Assembly: GCA_003521625.1 (NCBI GenBank)
Contig: DPHV01000024.1
Coordinates: 32,769 to 96,768, forward strand
Direction of reading: 5' to 3'
Source of the DNA: Ruminococcus sp.
Lineage (GTDB): Bacteria; Bacillota; Clostridia; Oscillospirales; Acutalibacteraceae
Length of the DNA stretch: 64,000 nucleotides
Translations under genes and position numbers: made by a program
The notes under the pieces: model-generated
Seen by the model: only the letters and a program-made list of their open reading frames with translations
Database searches by the model: none
Told to the model about the DNA's origin: nothing
Part shown: piece by piece, positions 7,197-18,300 of the stretch
Numbering within the stretch: position 1 is the stretch's first letter
How the letters are laid out: each line of letters starts with the position of its first letter

Positions 7197-8963
7197 GTGG
7201 CATTTCCTGAGTCATTTTTGCAGGAGCTGAAAATGCGAAACGACATAACGGAAATTGTTTCCTCTTATGTCAGCTTGAAACGGCGCGGGCGAAATATGGT
7301 CGGACTTTGCCCGTTTCACGGCGAAAAAACTCCTTCTTTTAATGTTTACACCGAAAACGGTTCGTTTTACTGCTTTGGTTGCGGAGTCGGCGGAGATGTA
7401 ATCACTTTTATAATGAAAATTGAAAATCTTGATTATGTCGACGCAGTGAAGTTCCTTGCACAGCGTGCAGGAATGGAGATGCCCGAAAACTCCTATGACG
7501 ACAGTATGAGCAAGCTGCGCACACGTGTGTTTGAAGCAAACCGAGAGGCGGCACGTTACTATTATTCCGCTCTCTGCTCGCCTAAAGGAAAGTCGGGACT
7601 AGATTATTTTCATTCAAGGGCGCTTTCAGACCGCACAATCCGTCACTTCGGACTCGGCTTTGCCGACGATGACTGGACTTCTCTTTGCAACCATCTTCGT
7701 TCAAAGGGCTTTAAGGACAACGAACTTGTGGCGGCAAATCTTGCTGTAAAACGCAAAAACGGCAACGGAATTTATGACCGTTTTACAAACAGGGTGATGT
7801 TCCCGATTATTGACCTTCGTGGCAACGTAATCGCCTTTGGCGGCAGAATAATGACTGACGAAAAGCCGAAATATCTCAATACCTCGGACACTCCTGTTTT
7901 CAAAAAGAGTGCAAACCTGTTTTCACTGAATAATGCAAAAAACTCGGGAAGCCGAACGCTGATTCTCTGCGAGGGATATATGGACGTAATCTCCGTTAAT
8001 CAGGCGGGCTTTACAAACGCCGTCGCCACCCTCGGAACAGCTCTCACAAGCGAGCAGGCTGTGCTTATGAAACGCTATGCAGATGAAGTCATAATCTGCT
8101 ACGATGCCGACGAAGCGGGACAAAAAGCTACGGCAAGGGCGATTCCGATTCTGCGTAATGCAGGACTTCTCATAAGAGTTCTGACAATCCCCAACGGAAA
8201 GGACCCCGACGAGTTCATACGCTCTCACGGTGCAGACGGCCCTGCGGCTTTTAAAGCAGTAATTGAGAAAAGCGGCAATGACGTTGAATACCGATTGCAA
8301 AAGCTGAAGCAGATTCACAATGTTGAAACCACAGACGGCAAGGTTGCTTACCTTGAAGCGGCTTCAAAGGTGATTGCCGAAATATCAAGTCCGATTGAGC
8401 GTGACGTTTATTCCTCAAAAATCTGTTCCGAGTTCGGAATTGACAAAAATGCTTTTAATCGGCAGATTATGAATATTTCAAAAAGCAGATACCGTGAAAG
8501 CACCAAAAAGGAAGTCCGTAAAATCCAGACCGATTTAAACGGAAGAAACGACAAAATAAATACAGAACACTACAAAAAGCCCCGTAGCTCAAGTGCCGAG
8601 GAGGCGCTTGTGGTGTATCTGATAAACAACCCCGATTCGGCAGAGGAAATCTCATCAGAATTAAAGCCCGAGCAGTTCCAGAATTCGCTTATCAGGCGCT
8701 ATTACGAGTATTTTCTTAACAGAATCCAAAGCGGATACGAGCCGCTTACGAACATAGCAGCCGATTTTTCACAGGACGAAGCGTCAAAGCTCTATCAGCT
8801 TTTGTCGCAGTCCGTAAAGGCTGCCTCAACCCATTCGGCAATGATGGAGTATATAAAGGTCATCAGCGAGGAAAGTCAGAAGCCGTCAAGCGACGATGTT
8901 GCTTCAATGTCGCCGCAACAGCTCAACGACTACCTCAATAGGATAAGGAAAAATAAGCAGTAG
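7197..8963 (+). CDS. dnaG: DNA primase
   Basis: A 588-residue DnaG that makes RNA primers at the fork. The N-terminal CHC2 zinc finger has ligands C38, H41, C59 and C62 (CPFHGEKTPSF and YCFGCGVGGD). The TOPRIM domain has LCEGYMDVISV and YDADEAGQKA. A C-terminal helicase-interaction region follows a polar linker near residue 440. GTG 7197 is the start, with AAAGGAGG 6 bases upstream. It is followed after 16 bases by rpoD, the classic macromolecular-synthesis order. Confidence 0.97.
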   Translation: MAFPESFLQELKMRNDITEIVSSYVSLKRRGRNMVGLCPFHGEKTPSFNVYTENGSFYCFGCGVGGDVITFIMKIENLDYVDAVKFLAQRAGMEMPENSYDDSMSKLRTRVFEANREAARYYYSALCSPKGKSGLDYFHSRALSDRTIRHFGLGFADDDWTSLCNHLRSKGFKDNELVAANLAVKRKNGNGIYDRFTNRVMFPIIDLRGNVIAFGGRIMTDEKPKYLNTSDTPVFKKSANLFSLNNAKNSGSRTLILCEGYMDVISVNQAGFTNAVATLGTALTSEQAVLMKRYADEVIICYDADEAGQKATARAIPILRNAGLLIRVLTIPNGKDPDEFIRSHGADGPAAFKAVIEKSGNDVEYRLQKLKQIHNVETTDGKVAYLEAASKVIAEISSPIERDVYSSKICSEFGIDKNAFNRQIMNISKSRYRESTKKEVRKIQTDLNGRNDKINTEHYKKPRSSSAEEALVVYLINNPDSAEEISSELKPEQFQNSLIRRYYEYFLNRIQSGYEPLTNIAADFSQDEASKLYQLLSQSVKAASTHSAMMEYIKVISEESQKPSSDDVASMSPQQLNDYLNRIRKNKQ

Positions 8964-8979
8964 GAAAGGAAAGTGGATT

Positions 8980-10077
8980 ATGCCTGCACAGGATAAAAAA
9001 ACAATCGTAAAGGAGCTTATCGACCTCGGAAAGCAGAAAGGACAGCTCACAAATCAGGACATTCTTGATGCAATCGGAGAGATTGATTTTGAGCCTGAAC
9101 AGCTTGAAAAGCTCTATGACACAATTGAAACGCAGGGAATTGAAATTGTTGAGGACATCGGTGACATTAGAATTGATGACATCGACCTTAGCTTTGACGA
9201 AAACAAGAACGATGATTCTGCCGCCTCTGCACCCGAACCCGGAGTTATTAATGATGACCCCGTAAAGGTTTATCTTAAAGAAATCGGACGAGTTCCTCTC
9301 CTAACCTCTGAAGAGGAAATTGAGCTTGCAATAAGAATTGCCGACGGCGACGTTAAGGCTAAACAGCGTTTGTCAGAAGCTAACCTTCGTCTTGTTGTCA
9401 GCATTGCAAAGCGTTACCTCGGACGTGGAATGCAGTTCCTCGACCTTATTCAGGAGGGTAACCTCGGACTTATCAAGGCAGTTGAAAAGTTCGACTACAC
9501 AAAAGGCTTTAAGTTTTCAACCTATGCAACTTGGTGGATAAGACAGGCTATCACTCGTGCAATTGCCGATCAGGCTCGTACAATCAGAATCCCTGTTCAT
9601 ATGGTAGAAACAATCAATAAGGTTAAAAAGGTACAGAGCCAGCTTCTGCACCAGAACGGTCACGAGCCGTCAGCAGATGAAATTGCGGCTGAAATCGATA
9701 TGCCCGTTGATAAGGTGCGTGAGATTATGCGTGTTGCACAGGAGCCTGTTTCCCTCGAAACACCAATCGGTGAGGAAGAGGACAGCCACCTCGGCGACTT
9801 TATTCCCGACAACGAAGCACCTGCACCTGCCGACGCCGCTTCACATACATTACTGCGTGAACAGCTTTCCGACGTGCTTTCAACTCTTACTCCACGTGAG
9901 GAAAAGGTTTTAAGACTTCGTTTCGGACTTGAGGACGGCAGAAGCCGCACTCTTGAAGAGGTTGGCAAGGAGTTCAACGTAACCCGTGAGCGTATCCGTC
10001 AGATTGAAGCAAAGGCACTGCGCAAGCTTCGCCACCCGTCAAGGAGCAGAAAACTCAAGGATTACCTTGATTATTGA
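8980..10077 (+). CDS. rpoD: RNA polymerase primary sigma factor (sigma-70/SigA)
   Basis: A 365-residue housekeeping sigma factor. A short acidic region 1.1 comes first, then region 1.2 (DPVKVYLKEIGRVPLL), region 2 (LRLVVSIAKRYLGRGMQFLD and GFKFSTYATWWIRQAITR), region 3 (IRIPVHMVETINKV) and region 4 (LTPREEKVLRLRFGLEDG, then the helix-turn-helix around VTRERIRQIEAKALRKL). It is cotranscribed with dnaG. GGAAAGGAAAG precedes ATG 8980. Confidence 0.97.
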   Translation: MPAQDKKTIVKELIDLGKQKGQLTNQDILDAIGEIDFEPEQLEKLYDTIETQGIEIVEDIGDIRIDDIDLSFDENKNDDSAASAPEPGVINDDPVKVYLKEIGRVPLLTSEEEIELAIRIADGDVKAKQRLSEANLRLVVSIAKRYLGRGMQFLDLIQEGNLGLIKAVEKFDYTKGFKFSTYATWWIRQAITRAIADQARTIRIPVHMVETINKVKKVQSQLLHQNGHEPSADEIAAEIDMPVDKVREIMRVAQEPVSLETPIGEEEDSHLGDFIPDNEAPAPADAASHTLLREQLSDVLSTLTPREEKVLRLRFGLEDGRSRTLEEVGKEFNVTRERIRQIEAKALRKLRHPSRSRKLKDYLDY

Positions 10078-10100
10078 TATTTTAATTCTTATTGCGAAAT

Positions 10101-10475
10101 ATGATAGAATTTGAAGAATGTGCTCAGATGCTCGATGAAATAGCCGATTCAATGCCCTATGAGCTGTACCGGGATTTAAATGGAGGAATTTCACTTCTTC
10201 CACAGCTTAAGGTACACCCGAAGGCACTGCACAATGACTTGTTCATTCTCGGCGAATACATACGCAACTCACTCGGCAACGCAATCGTCTTTTACTACGG
10301 TTCGATAAACCGAGTGTACGGGCACCTTAACCATGACGAATTGTACAAACAGCTTGTACGCATAATGCACCACGAGGTACGCCACCACAATGAGTACCTC
10401 GCTGGCTGTGACGACTTAGGCGACCTCGACAGAATTGAGATTGAAGAGTACCTTAATATACACAAGAAAAATTGA
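10101..10475 (+). CDS. small zincin-like metallopeptidase family protein (PF06262-like)
   Basis: A 124-residue protein resembling the minimal zincins of PF06262. LYKQLVRIMHHEVRHHNEYLAG contains HEVRHH, an HExxH-type zinc site with an extra His. No signal peptide is present, so it should be cytosolic. Its biological substrate is unknown. The ATG at 10101 has no clear Shine-Dalgarno sequence; a TTG at 10092 is an equally weak alternative. It follows rpoD by 23 bases and ends just before a strong terminator, so it is probably the last gene of the dnaG-rpoD unit. Confidence 0.7.
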   Translation: MIEFEECAQMLDEIADSMPYELYRDLNGGISLLPQLKVHPKALHNDLFILGEYIRNSLGNAIVFYYGSINRVYGHLNHDELYKQLVRIMHHEVRHHNEYLAGCDDLGDLDRIEIEEYLNIHKKN

Positions 10476-10478
10476 TAA

Positions 10479-10514
10479 CTTCGGGCGGCTGTAATTTCAG
10501 TCGCCCGAAGTTTT
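10479..10514. terminator. bidirectional terminator
   Basis: A 13-bp stem (10479-10491 with 10498-10510, one G-U pair) has a 6-base loop and TTTT on the plus side. It lies between the convergent zincin and LysM genes and can serve both. Confidence 0.85.
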
Positions 10515-10521
10515 GTGCTGT

Positions 10522-10827
10522 TTATCTTACTTTTATAAGCTGACCGGGGTAAATTACGTTCGGATTATTCAGCCTGTTAAGCTCTGTTAATCGCTGAACG
10601 GTGGTATTGTTTCTTTGCGCAATTGTCCACAGCGAATCGCCGGGACGTGTTACATAGTAGTCAATCTCTGCCGAGCCTGCCGGAATTTCAAGCGTCTGAC
10701 CGACAAAAATCTGCGATGGATTCGGAATGTTATTGTATTTGAGTATATCTTCAACACTTGTCTGAAAAAACTGCGCAATGCCGAACAGTGTATTTCCCGA
10801 GCGCACTGTGTAAGGTACAAGTTCCAT
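10522..10827 (-). CDS. protein of two LysM domains
   Basis: A 101-residue protein made almost entirely of two LysM repeats, about residues 5-48 (YTVRSGNTLFGIAQFF) and 57-100 (YYVTRPGDSLWTIAQR). LysM binds N-acetylglucosamine chains such as peptidoglycan. No signal peptide or membrane segment is visible. It could therefore be a spore-related protein exposed on mother-cell lysis, or leave the cell by another route; both are inference. AGGAGG precedes ATG 10827. It is transcribed convergently to the dnaG unit and divergently from enolase. Confidence 0.85.
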   Translation of the reverse strand: MELVPYTVRSGNTLFGIAQFFQTSVEDILKYNNIPNPSQIFVGQTLEIPAGSAEIDYYVTRPGDSLWTIAQRNNTTVQRLTELNRLNNPNVIYPGQLIKVR

Positions 10828-10933
10828 TAATTATCCTCCTTTAGTCTTTATAACAATATATGCTTGCAATTTCATTGTTGATACTGCGAATATTTGGCTC
10901 TGTTTTCGGCAAAATAAAGCCGGAGGTAATATT

Positions 10934-12199
10934 ATGAAAATCACAATTGAAAAAGTAATCGGCAGAGAAATAATCGACTCAAGAGGCAATCCCACAGTTG
11001 AGGCGGAAGTCGGTCTTTCGGACGGAACCTACGCCAAAGCTTCCGTTCCGTCGGGAGCGTCAACGGGCGCATTTGAGGCACTCGAGCTTCGTGACGGTGA
11101 TAAGTCACGCTATATGGGCAAGGGCGTGACAAAGGCAGTTGAAAATATTAATACCAAAATCGCCCCCGAGCTTTGCGGTGATTCACCGTTTGACCAGTGT
11201 GCAATTGACTATAAAATGATTGAGCTTGACGGTACGCCCAACAAGGAAAACCTCGGTGCAAATGCGATTCTTGCCGTTTCGCTTGCCTGTGCAAAAGCGG
11301 CGGCAAAGCATTTAAGGCTTCCGCTTTTTCGCTATATCGGCGGCGTATATTCAGTGAGAATGCCTGTTCCGATGATGAATATTCTAAACGGCGGCGCACA
11401 CGCAACAAATAATATCGACATTCAGGAGTTTATGATAATGCCCGTAGGTGCCTGCTGTTTTTCCGAGGGGTTAAGGCAGTGCTGTGAAATCTATCAGACA
11501 TTGGGAAATGTTCTGAAAGAGAATAATATGAATACAGCAGTAGGCGACGAGGGCGGCTATGCACCGAGCCTTGAAAGCGATGAACAGGCAATTGAGCTTA
11601 TTATCAGCGCAATTGAGCTTGCCGGCTACTCAATAGACGATATAAAAATTGCGCTTGATGCGGCGGCTTCGGAGTGGTACCGTGAGGGCACATATAAGCT
11701 TCCAAAGCGTAAAATTGAGCTTTCAAGCGAAAAGCTTATCGAGTATTTTGAAAAGCTTGTTAATAACTATCCTATAATCTCAATTGAGGACCCATTGTCT
11801 GAATACGACTGGGACGGTTGGACAAAGATTACCGAAAAAATAGGGGGCAGAGTAAGGCTTGTCGGCGACGATTTGTTCGTAACAAATACTAAACGTCTTA
11901 AGCATGGAATTGAAATCGGTGCGGCAAATTCAATTCTTATAAAAATCAATCAGATTGGAACTCTTACCGAAACACTTGAAGCGATTGACACTGCACAAAA
12001 AGCAGGGTACAGCACAATTATTTCACATCGAAGCGGTGAAACAGAGGATACATCAATCGCAGATATAGCCGTTGCGGTGAATGCAGGTCAGATAAAAACA
12101 GGCGCACCCTGCCGAACCGACAGAGTAAGCAAGTACAATCGTCTGCTTCGTATAGAAAGCACGCTGATAAATTCATCACGCTACGGATTGTATATTTAA
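10934..12199 (+). CDS. eno: enolase
   Basis: A 421-residue enolase that converts 2-phosphoglycerate to phosphoenolpyruvate in glycolysis. Signatures are REIIDSRGNPTVEAEV, PSGASTGAFEALELRD, VGDEGGYAP, metal ligands in IALDAAASE, IEDPLSEYDWDGW and VGDDLFVTN, and the loop ISHRSGETEDTSIADIAV. The usual GGAHA(D/A/N)N motif reads GGAHATN, a minor change beside the catalytic His. GGAGGT lies just before ATG 10934. It appears monocistronic, with its own terminator. Confidence 0.95.
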   Translation: MKITIEKVIGREIIDSRGNPTVEAEVGLSDGTYAKASVPSGASTGAFEALELRDGDKSRYMGKGVTKAVENINTKIAPELCGDSPFDQCAIDYKMIELDGTPNKENLGANAILAVSLACAKAAAKHLRLPLFRYIGGVYSVRMPVPMMNILNGGAHATNNIDIQEFMIMPVGACCFSEGLRQCCEIYQTLGNVLKENNMNTAVGDEGGYAPSLESDEQAIELIISAIELAGYSIDDIKIALDAAASEWYREGTYKLPKRKIELSSEKLIEYFEKLVNNYPIISIEDPLSEYDWDGWTKITEKIGGRVRLVGDDLFVTNTKRLKHGIEIGAANSILIKINQIGTLTETLEAIDTAQKAGYSTIISHRSGETEDTSIADIAVAVNAGQIKTGAPCRTDRVSKYNRLLRIESTLINSSRYGLYI

Positions 12200-12211
12200 T
12201 ATCTCTTTATA

Positions 12212-12262
12212 AACTCCGAATGTCCTGTTATTCAATTGCATTCGGAGTTATTTTATTTTTTA
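12212..12262 (+). terminator. enolase terminator
   Basis: AACTCCGAATG at 12212-12222 pairs perfectly with CATTCGGAGTT at 12239-12249, followed by ATTTTATTTTTT. It lies 12 bases after the stop codon. Confidence 0.85.
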
Positions 12263-12441
12263 AAACCATAAATAACAAAATTTGGCAAATATTAGTTAGG
12301 CAAAATGCACATAAAATCCATACAATTTTCTACAGTACAAAAACCTCCTTTAATATGATTATTCTAAATCAGAATTAAAATGAAGAGCATAATATGATAA
12401 AATTATCTAAATGGAATGCAATCAGTCAGGAGGCATTTTAA

Positions 12442-15300
12442 TTGCTTTTCAAAAAAATTCTAACGGGAGTAATGGCATTTATGATTATTGGCTCAATGTC
12501 TTTAGCAGAAGCTTCTGCCGCAACAAACAACAAAAATACGGATTATCAGGCATATGCCGCAACTCTTGATAAAACAACATATACAGGCTCCGATTTAGGC
12601 GCAACCTACAGCAAGGACGCAACTGTTTTCAAGGTATGGTCACCTAATGCGTCAAGCATAAAGGTCAATATTTACGAACACGGCAGTGACGAAGAGGGCG
12701 ATGCAGGCGTACTGGAGTCAAAGGCACTCGTTCTTGACAAAAAGACCGGCGTTTGGTCGTGCAAAGTCTTTGGCGATCTTGCAGGCAAATACTACACATA
12801 TAGCGTTAAGCACGGCAAGACCGTTAAAGAAACATATGATATTTACGCCAAGGCTTGCGGTGTAAACGGCAAACGCTCAATGGTAGTTGATTTGTCAAAA
12901 ACCAATCCCGAGGGTTGGGAAAACGACAAGCACGTCCTTGTTAATAATCAGACTGACGCATCAGTCTGGGAGGTTTCTGTTGCCGACTTTTCTTCTTCCG
13001 AGTCAAGCGGAGTAACCGACAAGCACAGAGGCAAATTCCTTGCCTTTACCGAAGAGGGAACAACCGTCGACGGTATTCAGGGCGCAACCTCAACCTGCGT
13101 TGATTACCTCAAAAAGCTCGGCGTAAAGTATGTTCAGATTATGCCGTTTTACGACTTCGGCTCGGTTGACGAGAGCAAGGATATAAATAAGCAGTACAAC
13201 TGGGGTTATGACCCCGTAAACTACAACTGCCCCGAGGGCTCTTATTCAACTAATCCTTACAACGGCAGTACAAGAGTAAAAGAATGTAAGCAGATGATTC
13301 AGGCGCTCCACAACGCAGGAATCGGCGTTATTATGGATGTTGTCTATAACCACACCTATTCCACCGACTCTGCTTTCCAGCACATCGTTCCGAATTACTA
13401 TTACAGAATGAACCCTGACGGAACATTCTCAAACGGTTCGGGCTGTAGCAACGATACTGCGTCCGAACACCTTATGTACAGAAAATATATGATTGACTCC
13501 GTAACCTATTGGGCAAAGGAGTACCATATAGACGGTTTCCGTTTTGATTTGATGGGACTTCACGATGTTACAACAATGAACAGCATCAGAAGCGCCCTTG
13601 ATAATCTCTACGAGGACGGAAGCGGCAAAAAGATTCTGATGTACGGCGAAGCATGGGATATGCCGACGCAGTGTGACGAAGGCACAGTTATGGCTAATCA
13701 GAAGAACTTAAAGAAGCTTGACAGCCGAATCGGTGCTTTTGACGATACAATCCGTGACGCAATCAAAGGCAGCACGGGTGGTGTTGACAAGGGCTTTATT
13801 CAGGAAGGCTCCTCACGTGCGGCACTTAAAACGGGAATTGCAGGTCAGTCCGATACCTCAACAGGTTGGGCGAATGTTCCTTCACAGTGCGTAACCTACG
13901 CTTCCTGTCACGATAATCTCTGCCTTTATGACAAGCTTGTCGACTCTGTTTACGGAAAAGACAAGGAGTACCGCAAGCGTTACGAAGACCTTGTAAGTAT
14001 GAACAAGCTGTCTGCCGCAATTGTTATAACCTCACAGGGAATCCCATTTATGCTTTCGGGTGAAGAATTTGCCAGAAGTAAAGACGGCGATGAAAATTCC
14101 TACGCATCAAGCAGAGAAGAAAATATGATAGACTGGAAGAATCTCGATAATTTCAGCGATGTTGTTGAGTATTACAGAGGACTTCTCAAAATCCGTGAGA
14201 ATTTCGATGCGTTCAAGGATTGCACTGCAATGACAGCGAACAATCTTACCTATATTGAAAATGTTCCAAAGTGCGTAACGGGTTACACAATAAATAACAC
14301 CGTCAGCGACAAATGGAGCAAGATGTGCGTAATTTTCAACGGCGGTGACGAAGAACAGACTGTCGCTATAAGCGGCGACTGGATAAGGATTGCCGATGAT
14401 GAAACAGCAGGGCTCAGAAACCTCGGCGAAGTAAGCGGCTCTGTTAAGCTAAAGGCTCATTCTGCGGCAATTCTTGTTGATAAAAAAAGCTACGAAACAG
14501 CAGGTATTTCCGATGACGAGGGTGCTGTTGTAGTAAGCTACTACGATAACAAAACAAAGGAGCTTATCAAAAAGCAGACCGTAAGCGGTGAGCTTGGCAC
14601 GGCTTATGACGTTAACGACTTTGCCGACTCTCTCAATTACGACATAAAGCAGTCAAGCGGCGATACTTCTGCTGTTTTTGAAAACAGCGTAAAACACGCA
14701 AGCGTTTATGTTGAAGAGTTTGAAGGCAAGATGTCAAAGGTTATTTTCAAATTTGTTGATGACGTCAACGGTACGGAGCTTGCAGATTCATATGTAATCC
14801 GCAACAGAGAGGGCGAGCAGTATTTCACCCCTGAGCTTCCGTCAATTGAAAATTACAGCCTTGTTCTTGACAGCCTTCCCGACAACGGTGCAGGAAAAGT
14901 CAATGTCGGTGAAACAACCGTTACCTATAAATACACAAGAGTAACTGATGATACCGATAAATCCGTGTGCATTGTCAATGCAATCTATATGGACGACAAG
15001 GGCAAAATAATTGAGAAAAAGACATACAAGGGCAAGGAGGGCGAGAGCTATTCCGTACCCGAAAACGAGTATGAAGAAATGTCGTTGATTGAAATTCCGA
15101 AAAATTCATCGGGAACATTCAAAAAAGGCGAAATCAATGTTTTGCTCAACTATTCGTCAACACCCGACCCCCTTGCAGACTTACTGGTATACATATATAT
15201 CGGAGCTGGAGTAATCCTCGCACTCTGCATAGCCTCTGCAATACATTCTCATATAAAGGGAATAAAAAAGTTCAGAGAGAATATGGACGTTGAAGAATAA
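12442..15300 (+). CDS. membrane-anchored type I pullulanase (CBM48-GH13_14-MucBP repeats)
   Basis: A 952-residue secreted enzyme predicted to cut alpha-1,6 branches of pullulan, amylopectin or their dextrins. A signal peptide spans about residues 1-27. CBM48 (about 48-140) leads into the GH13 barrel with the pullulanase motif YNWGYDP at 252-258. Region I DVVYNH is at 299-304, the nucleophile is D369 in GFRFDL, the acid/base is E403 in MYGEAWD, and the third Asp lies in ASCHDN. Three MucBP-like repeats follow (about 685-905). The C-terminal hydrophobic segment (about 912-935) and basic tail suggest membrane anchoring; no dockerin or LPxTG is seen. The TTG start at 12442 lies 7 bases after AGGAGGC. 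Confidence 0.88.
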   Translation: MLFKKILTGVMAFMIIGSMSLAEASAATNNKNTDYQAYAATLDKTTYTGSDLGATYSKDATVFKVWSPNASSIKVNIYEHGSDEEGDAGVLESKALVLDKKTGVWSCKVFGDLAGKYYTYSVKHGKTVKETYDIYAKACGVNGKRSMVVDLSKTNPEGWENDKHVLVNNQTDASVWEVSVADFSSSESSGVTDKHRGKFLAFTEEGTTVDGIQGATSTCVDYLKKLGVKYVQIMPFYDFGSVDESKDINKQYNWGYDPVNYNCPEGSYSTNPYNGSTRVKECKQMIQALHNAGIGVIMDVVYNHTYSTDSAFQHIVPNYYYRMNPDGTFSNGSGCSNDTASEHLMYRKYMIDSVTYWAKEYHIDGFRFDLMGLHDVTTMNSIRSALDNLYEDGSGKKILMYGEAWDMPTQCDEGTVMANQKNLKKLDSRIGAFDDTIRDAIKGSTGGVDKGFIQEGSSRAALKTGIAGQSDTSTGWANVPSQCVTYASCHDNLCLYDKLVDSVYGKDKEYRKRYEDLVSMNKLSAAIVITSQGIPFMLSGEEFARSKDGDENSYASSREENMIDWKNLDNFSDVVEYYRGLLKIRENFDAFKDCTAMTANNLTYIENVPKCVTGYTINNTVSDKWSKMCVIFNGGDEEQTVAISGDWIRIADDETAGLRNLGEVSGSVKLKAHSAAILVDKKSYETAGISDDEGAVVVSYYDNKTKELIKKQTVSGELGTAYDVNDFADSLNYDIKQSSGDTSAVFENSVKHASVYVEEFEGKMSKVIFKFVDDVNGTELADSYVIRNREGEQYFTPELPSIENYSLVLDSLPDNGAGKVNVGETTVTYKYTRVTDDTDKSVCIVNAIYMDDKGKIIEKKTYKGKEGESYSVPENEYEEMSLIEIPKNSSGTFKKGEINVLLNYSSTPDPLADLLVYIYIGAGVILALCIASAIHSHIKGIKKFRENMDVEE

Positions 15301-15364
15301 TTAAGGTAGTTATTTCCGCATTGCGGAATAGATTATAAGAATTTATTAAGGAGGAATATTATCT

Positions 15365-18300
15365 ATGAGAACTACTAAGAAGCTTATGGCTGCTGTTCTC
15401 GCTGTTTGTATGCTCGCTTCAACAAGCGTTGTATCAGGCTTTGCGGCAACAACCGACTCCGAACCGGTTTCGGCTGATATTGCTGCTGATACTACTTATA
15501 CAAAGGCTTGTGAAGCAATCGATAACGAATATGCATACACAAAGCGTGATTTGGGTGCAACTTATTCACCCGATAGCACAACCTTTAAGGTTTGGGCTCC
15601 TACAGCCACAGAAGTGTCGCTGAATCTTTATGCAACAGGTTCAGACACAGAGGAAGGTGCAGAGGATATCGGCACTTTTCCCCTTGAAAAGCTTATGGAC
15701 GGCGAAAAGTGGACAGGAGTATGGACAACAACAGTTGAGGGCGACCTCAAAAACCAGTACTACACCTACACAATCACAGCTGCTAACACTACAGGCACAA
15801 AGACAACAACAAAGGAAACACAGGACGTTTATTCAGTTGCTACAGGCGTAAACGGTAAGCGTTCAATGGTTTGTGACCTTGACTCAACAGATCCCGAGGG
15901 CTGGGAAAATGACACTCACGTTCTTTTGGACGAGTCAACAGATTCATCAGTTTGGGAGCTTCACGTTAAGGACTTTTCTTATGACCCTGCTTCAGGCGTT
16001 TCCGAAGCAAACAGAGGAAAGTTTATGGCTTTCACTGAATTAGGCACAACTCTCAACGGTGAGGGCAACATTTCAACCTGTATTGATTACCTCAAAGAGC
16101 TTGGCGTAACAACAGTACAGATTAACCCCTTCTATGACTTCCAGTCAATCAACGAAATGGGCTCTGATTCACAGTTTAACTGGGGTTATGACCCGCAGAA
16201 CTACAACGTTCCCGAAGGCTCTTATTCTTCAAACCCCTATGACGGTAACGTAAGAATCAAAGAGTGTAAGTCAATGATTAAGGCTCTTCATGATGCAGGT
16301 ATCTCGGTAGTTATGGACGTTGTTTACAACCATACATATTCAAATGACTCCTGTTTCCAGTCAACAGTACCTAACTACTACTACAGAATGACAAAGACAG
16401 GTTTATTCTCCAACGGTTCAGGCACCGGCAACGAGTGCGCAACTGAACGTGCAATGTACAGAGATTATGTTATTCAGTCACTTCTTTATTGGGTAAATGA
16501 GTACCACGTAGACGGTTTCCGTTTTGACCTTATGGGTATTATGGACGTTGAAACTATGAATATGGCAAGAGAAGCTCTTGATGCTGTTGACCCAAGAATC
16601 ACAACTTGGGGCGAAGGCTGGGCAGGCGGCGACTCTTCTCATCCTACAAAAACCTGTACAGGCGAAAAGTTCTATCCTGCAACACAGGCTAACGCTGCAA
16701 AGCTCAGCGACAGAATCGCTCTCTTTAACGACGCAATCCGTGACGGTGTAAAGGGCGGCTGTATGAGCATTTCAAACCAGGGCTTTGCTCAAGGCGCAAA
16801 AACTTCTGCTCCTGACATCAGATACGGTGTAAGAGCTAACTCATCAGGCAGAAACAAGTGGCTTGCAAGCGCACCCTCACAGTGCGTAACCTATGCAGCT
16901 TGCCACGATAACGCAACTTTGTACGACCAGATTCTCGGTTCAACAGGTCTTGCTTCTTACGGAGTTCGTGAGGCAACAGCTGTTAAGATGAACAAGCTCG
17001 GCGGCGCAATTATTTACGCTTCACAGGGTATTTCTTTTATGCTCGCAGGCGAGGAAATGTGCCGTAGTAAGGACGGCGACACAAACAGCTACAAGTCAGC
17101 TGCTACACTTAATATGATTAAATGGCAGAACGTAGTTGATTATGCTGACGTTGTTTCATACTACAAGGGTATGATGCAGATTAAGGCTAACTTCAGTCCT
17201 CTCACTTGCATGGATAAGTCATATCAGGATGCATTTACATTCAATGATACACAGAGAACATATTCAAATCAGGTTGCTTATACAATCTCAAACAACACTG
17301 AAGGCGAATGGAGCAAGCTTGCTGTAATCTTCAACAGCGCAGATACAGCAACTGATGTAACACTTGCTGATACTTCCGTAACAGATTGGGTTGTTATTGC
17401 AAACAATGAGTCAGCCGGTCTTGATAAGCTCGGCGAAGTTACAGGCTCAACTTTCACAGTTCCTGCATATTCAGCAGTAATTGCTGTTGATAAAGCAAGC
17501 TATGAGACAGCCGGTATCAAATCTGATATGGGTAAGGTTGTTGTAAACTATGTTTACGAGTCAGACGATGAAAAGCTTGATGATTCTGTAGTTCTTCAGG
17601 GCTCAATCGGCACAGGCTATCAGACTTCACCAAGTGCTGCAATTCCCGATACATATGAAATTTCAAAGGTTGAAGGTAACGTTACAGGTAAATTCGGTGA
17701 AACTCCTGCTGAAGTAACATATTACTACAAGGACTATGTTCCCGAGTCAATCCTTAACGCAGACTTCAACGGTGACGGCAACGTAAACGTTATGGACGTT
17801 ACTGCAATGCAGAAGTACTTTGTAGGCGACATACAGCTTTCTGATGAAAAGGTTGCAGGTCTTGACCTCAACTATGATGACGCTGCTAACGTAGCTGACT
17901 GTACAATGCTTGCAAAACAGATTGCAGGTTACCGTGTAGCAGAGGGTACAGTAGTTGTAAACCACTATTATGTGGACGCTGAAGGAAACCAGCAGCAGCT
18001 TACAGCATCCGAGACAATCGTAGGTCGTGTAGGTTCTGACTATTCAACCGAAGATTTCAAGGTCGTTGGTTATGCAGCTGATAAGGATAACTATCCTGCA
18101 AAGGCTTCCGGTAAGATTCCTTATGGCGCAACTCTCGAAGTTAACTACAACTACATTGAATCAAGCCTTGACATCAACCTCCACTTCAAGCACAACGGCT
18201 CACTCACATGGGCGCCCACACTCTGGATTTGGGGTTCTGACCTCAAGGGCGTTGACAAGGGTAACTATACTCCCGATGACTCTGCTGAATGGCCCGGCGT

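Noticed and set aside
10092..10100. TTG start for the zincin-like gene
   Set aside because: It adds three residues and no better ribosome binding site than ATG 10101; the choice stays uncertain.
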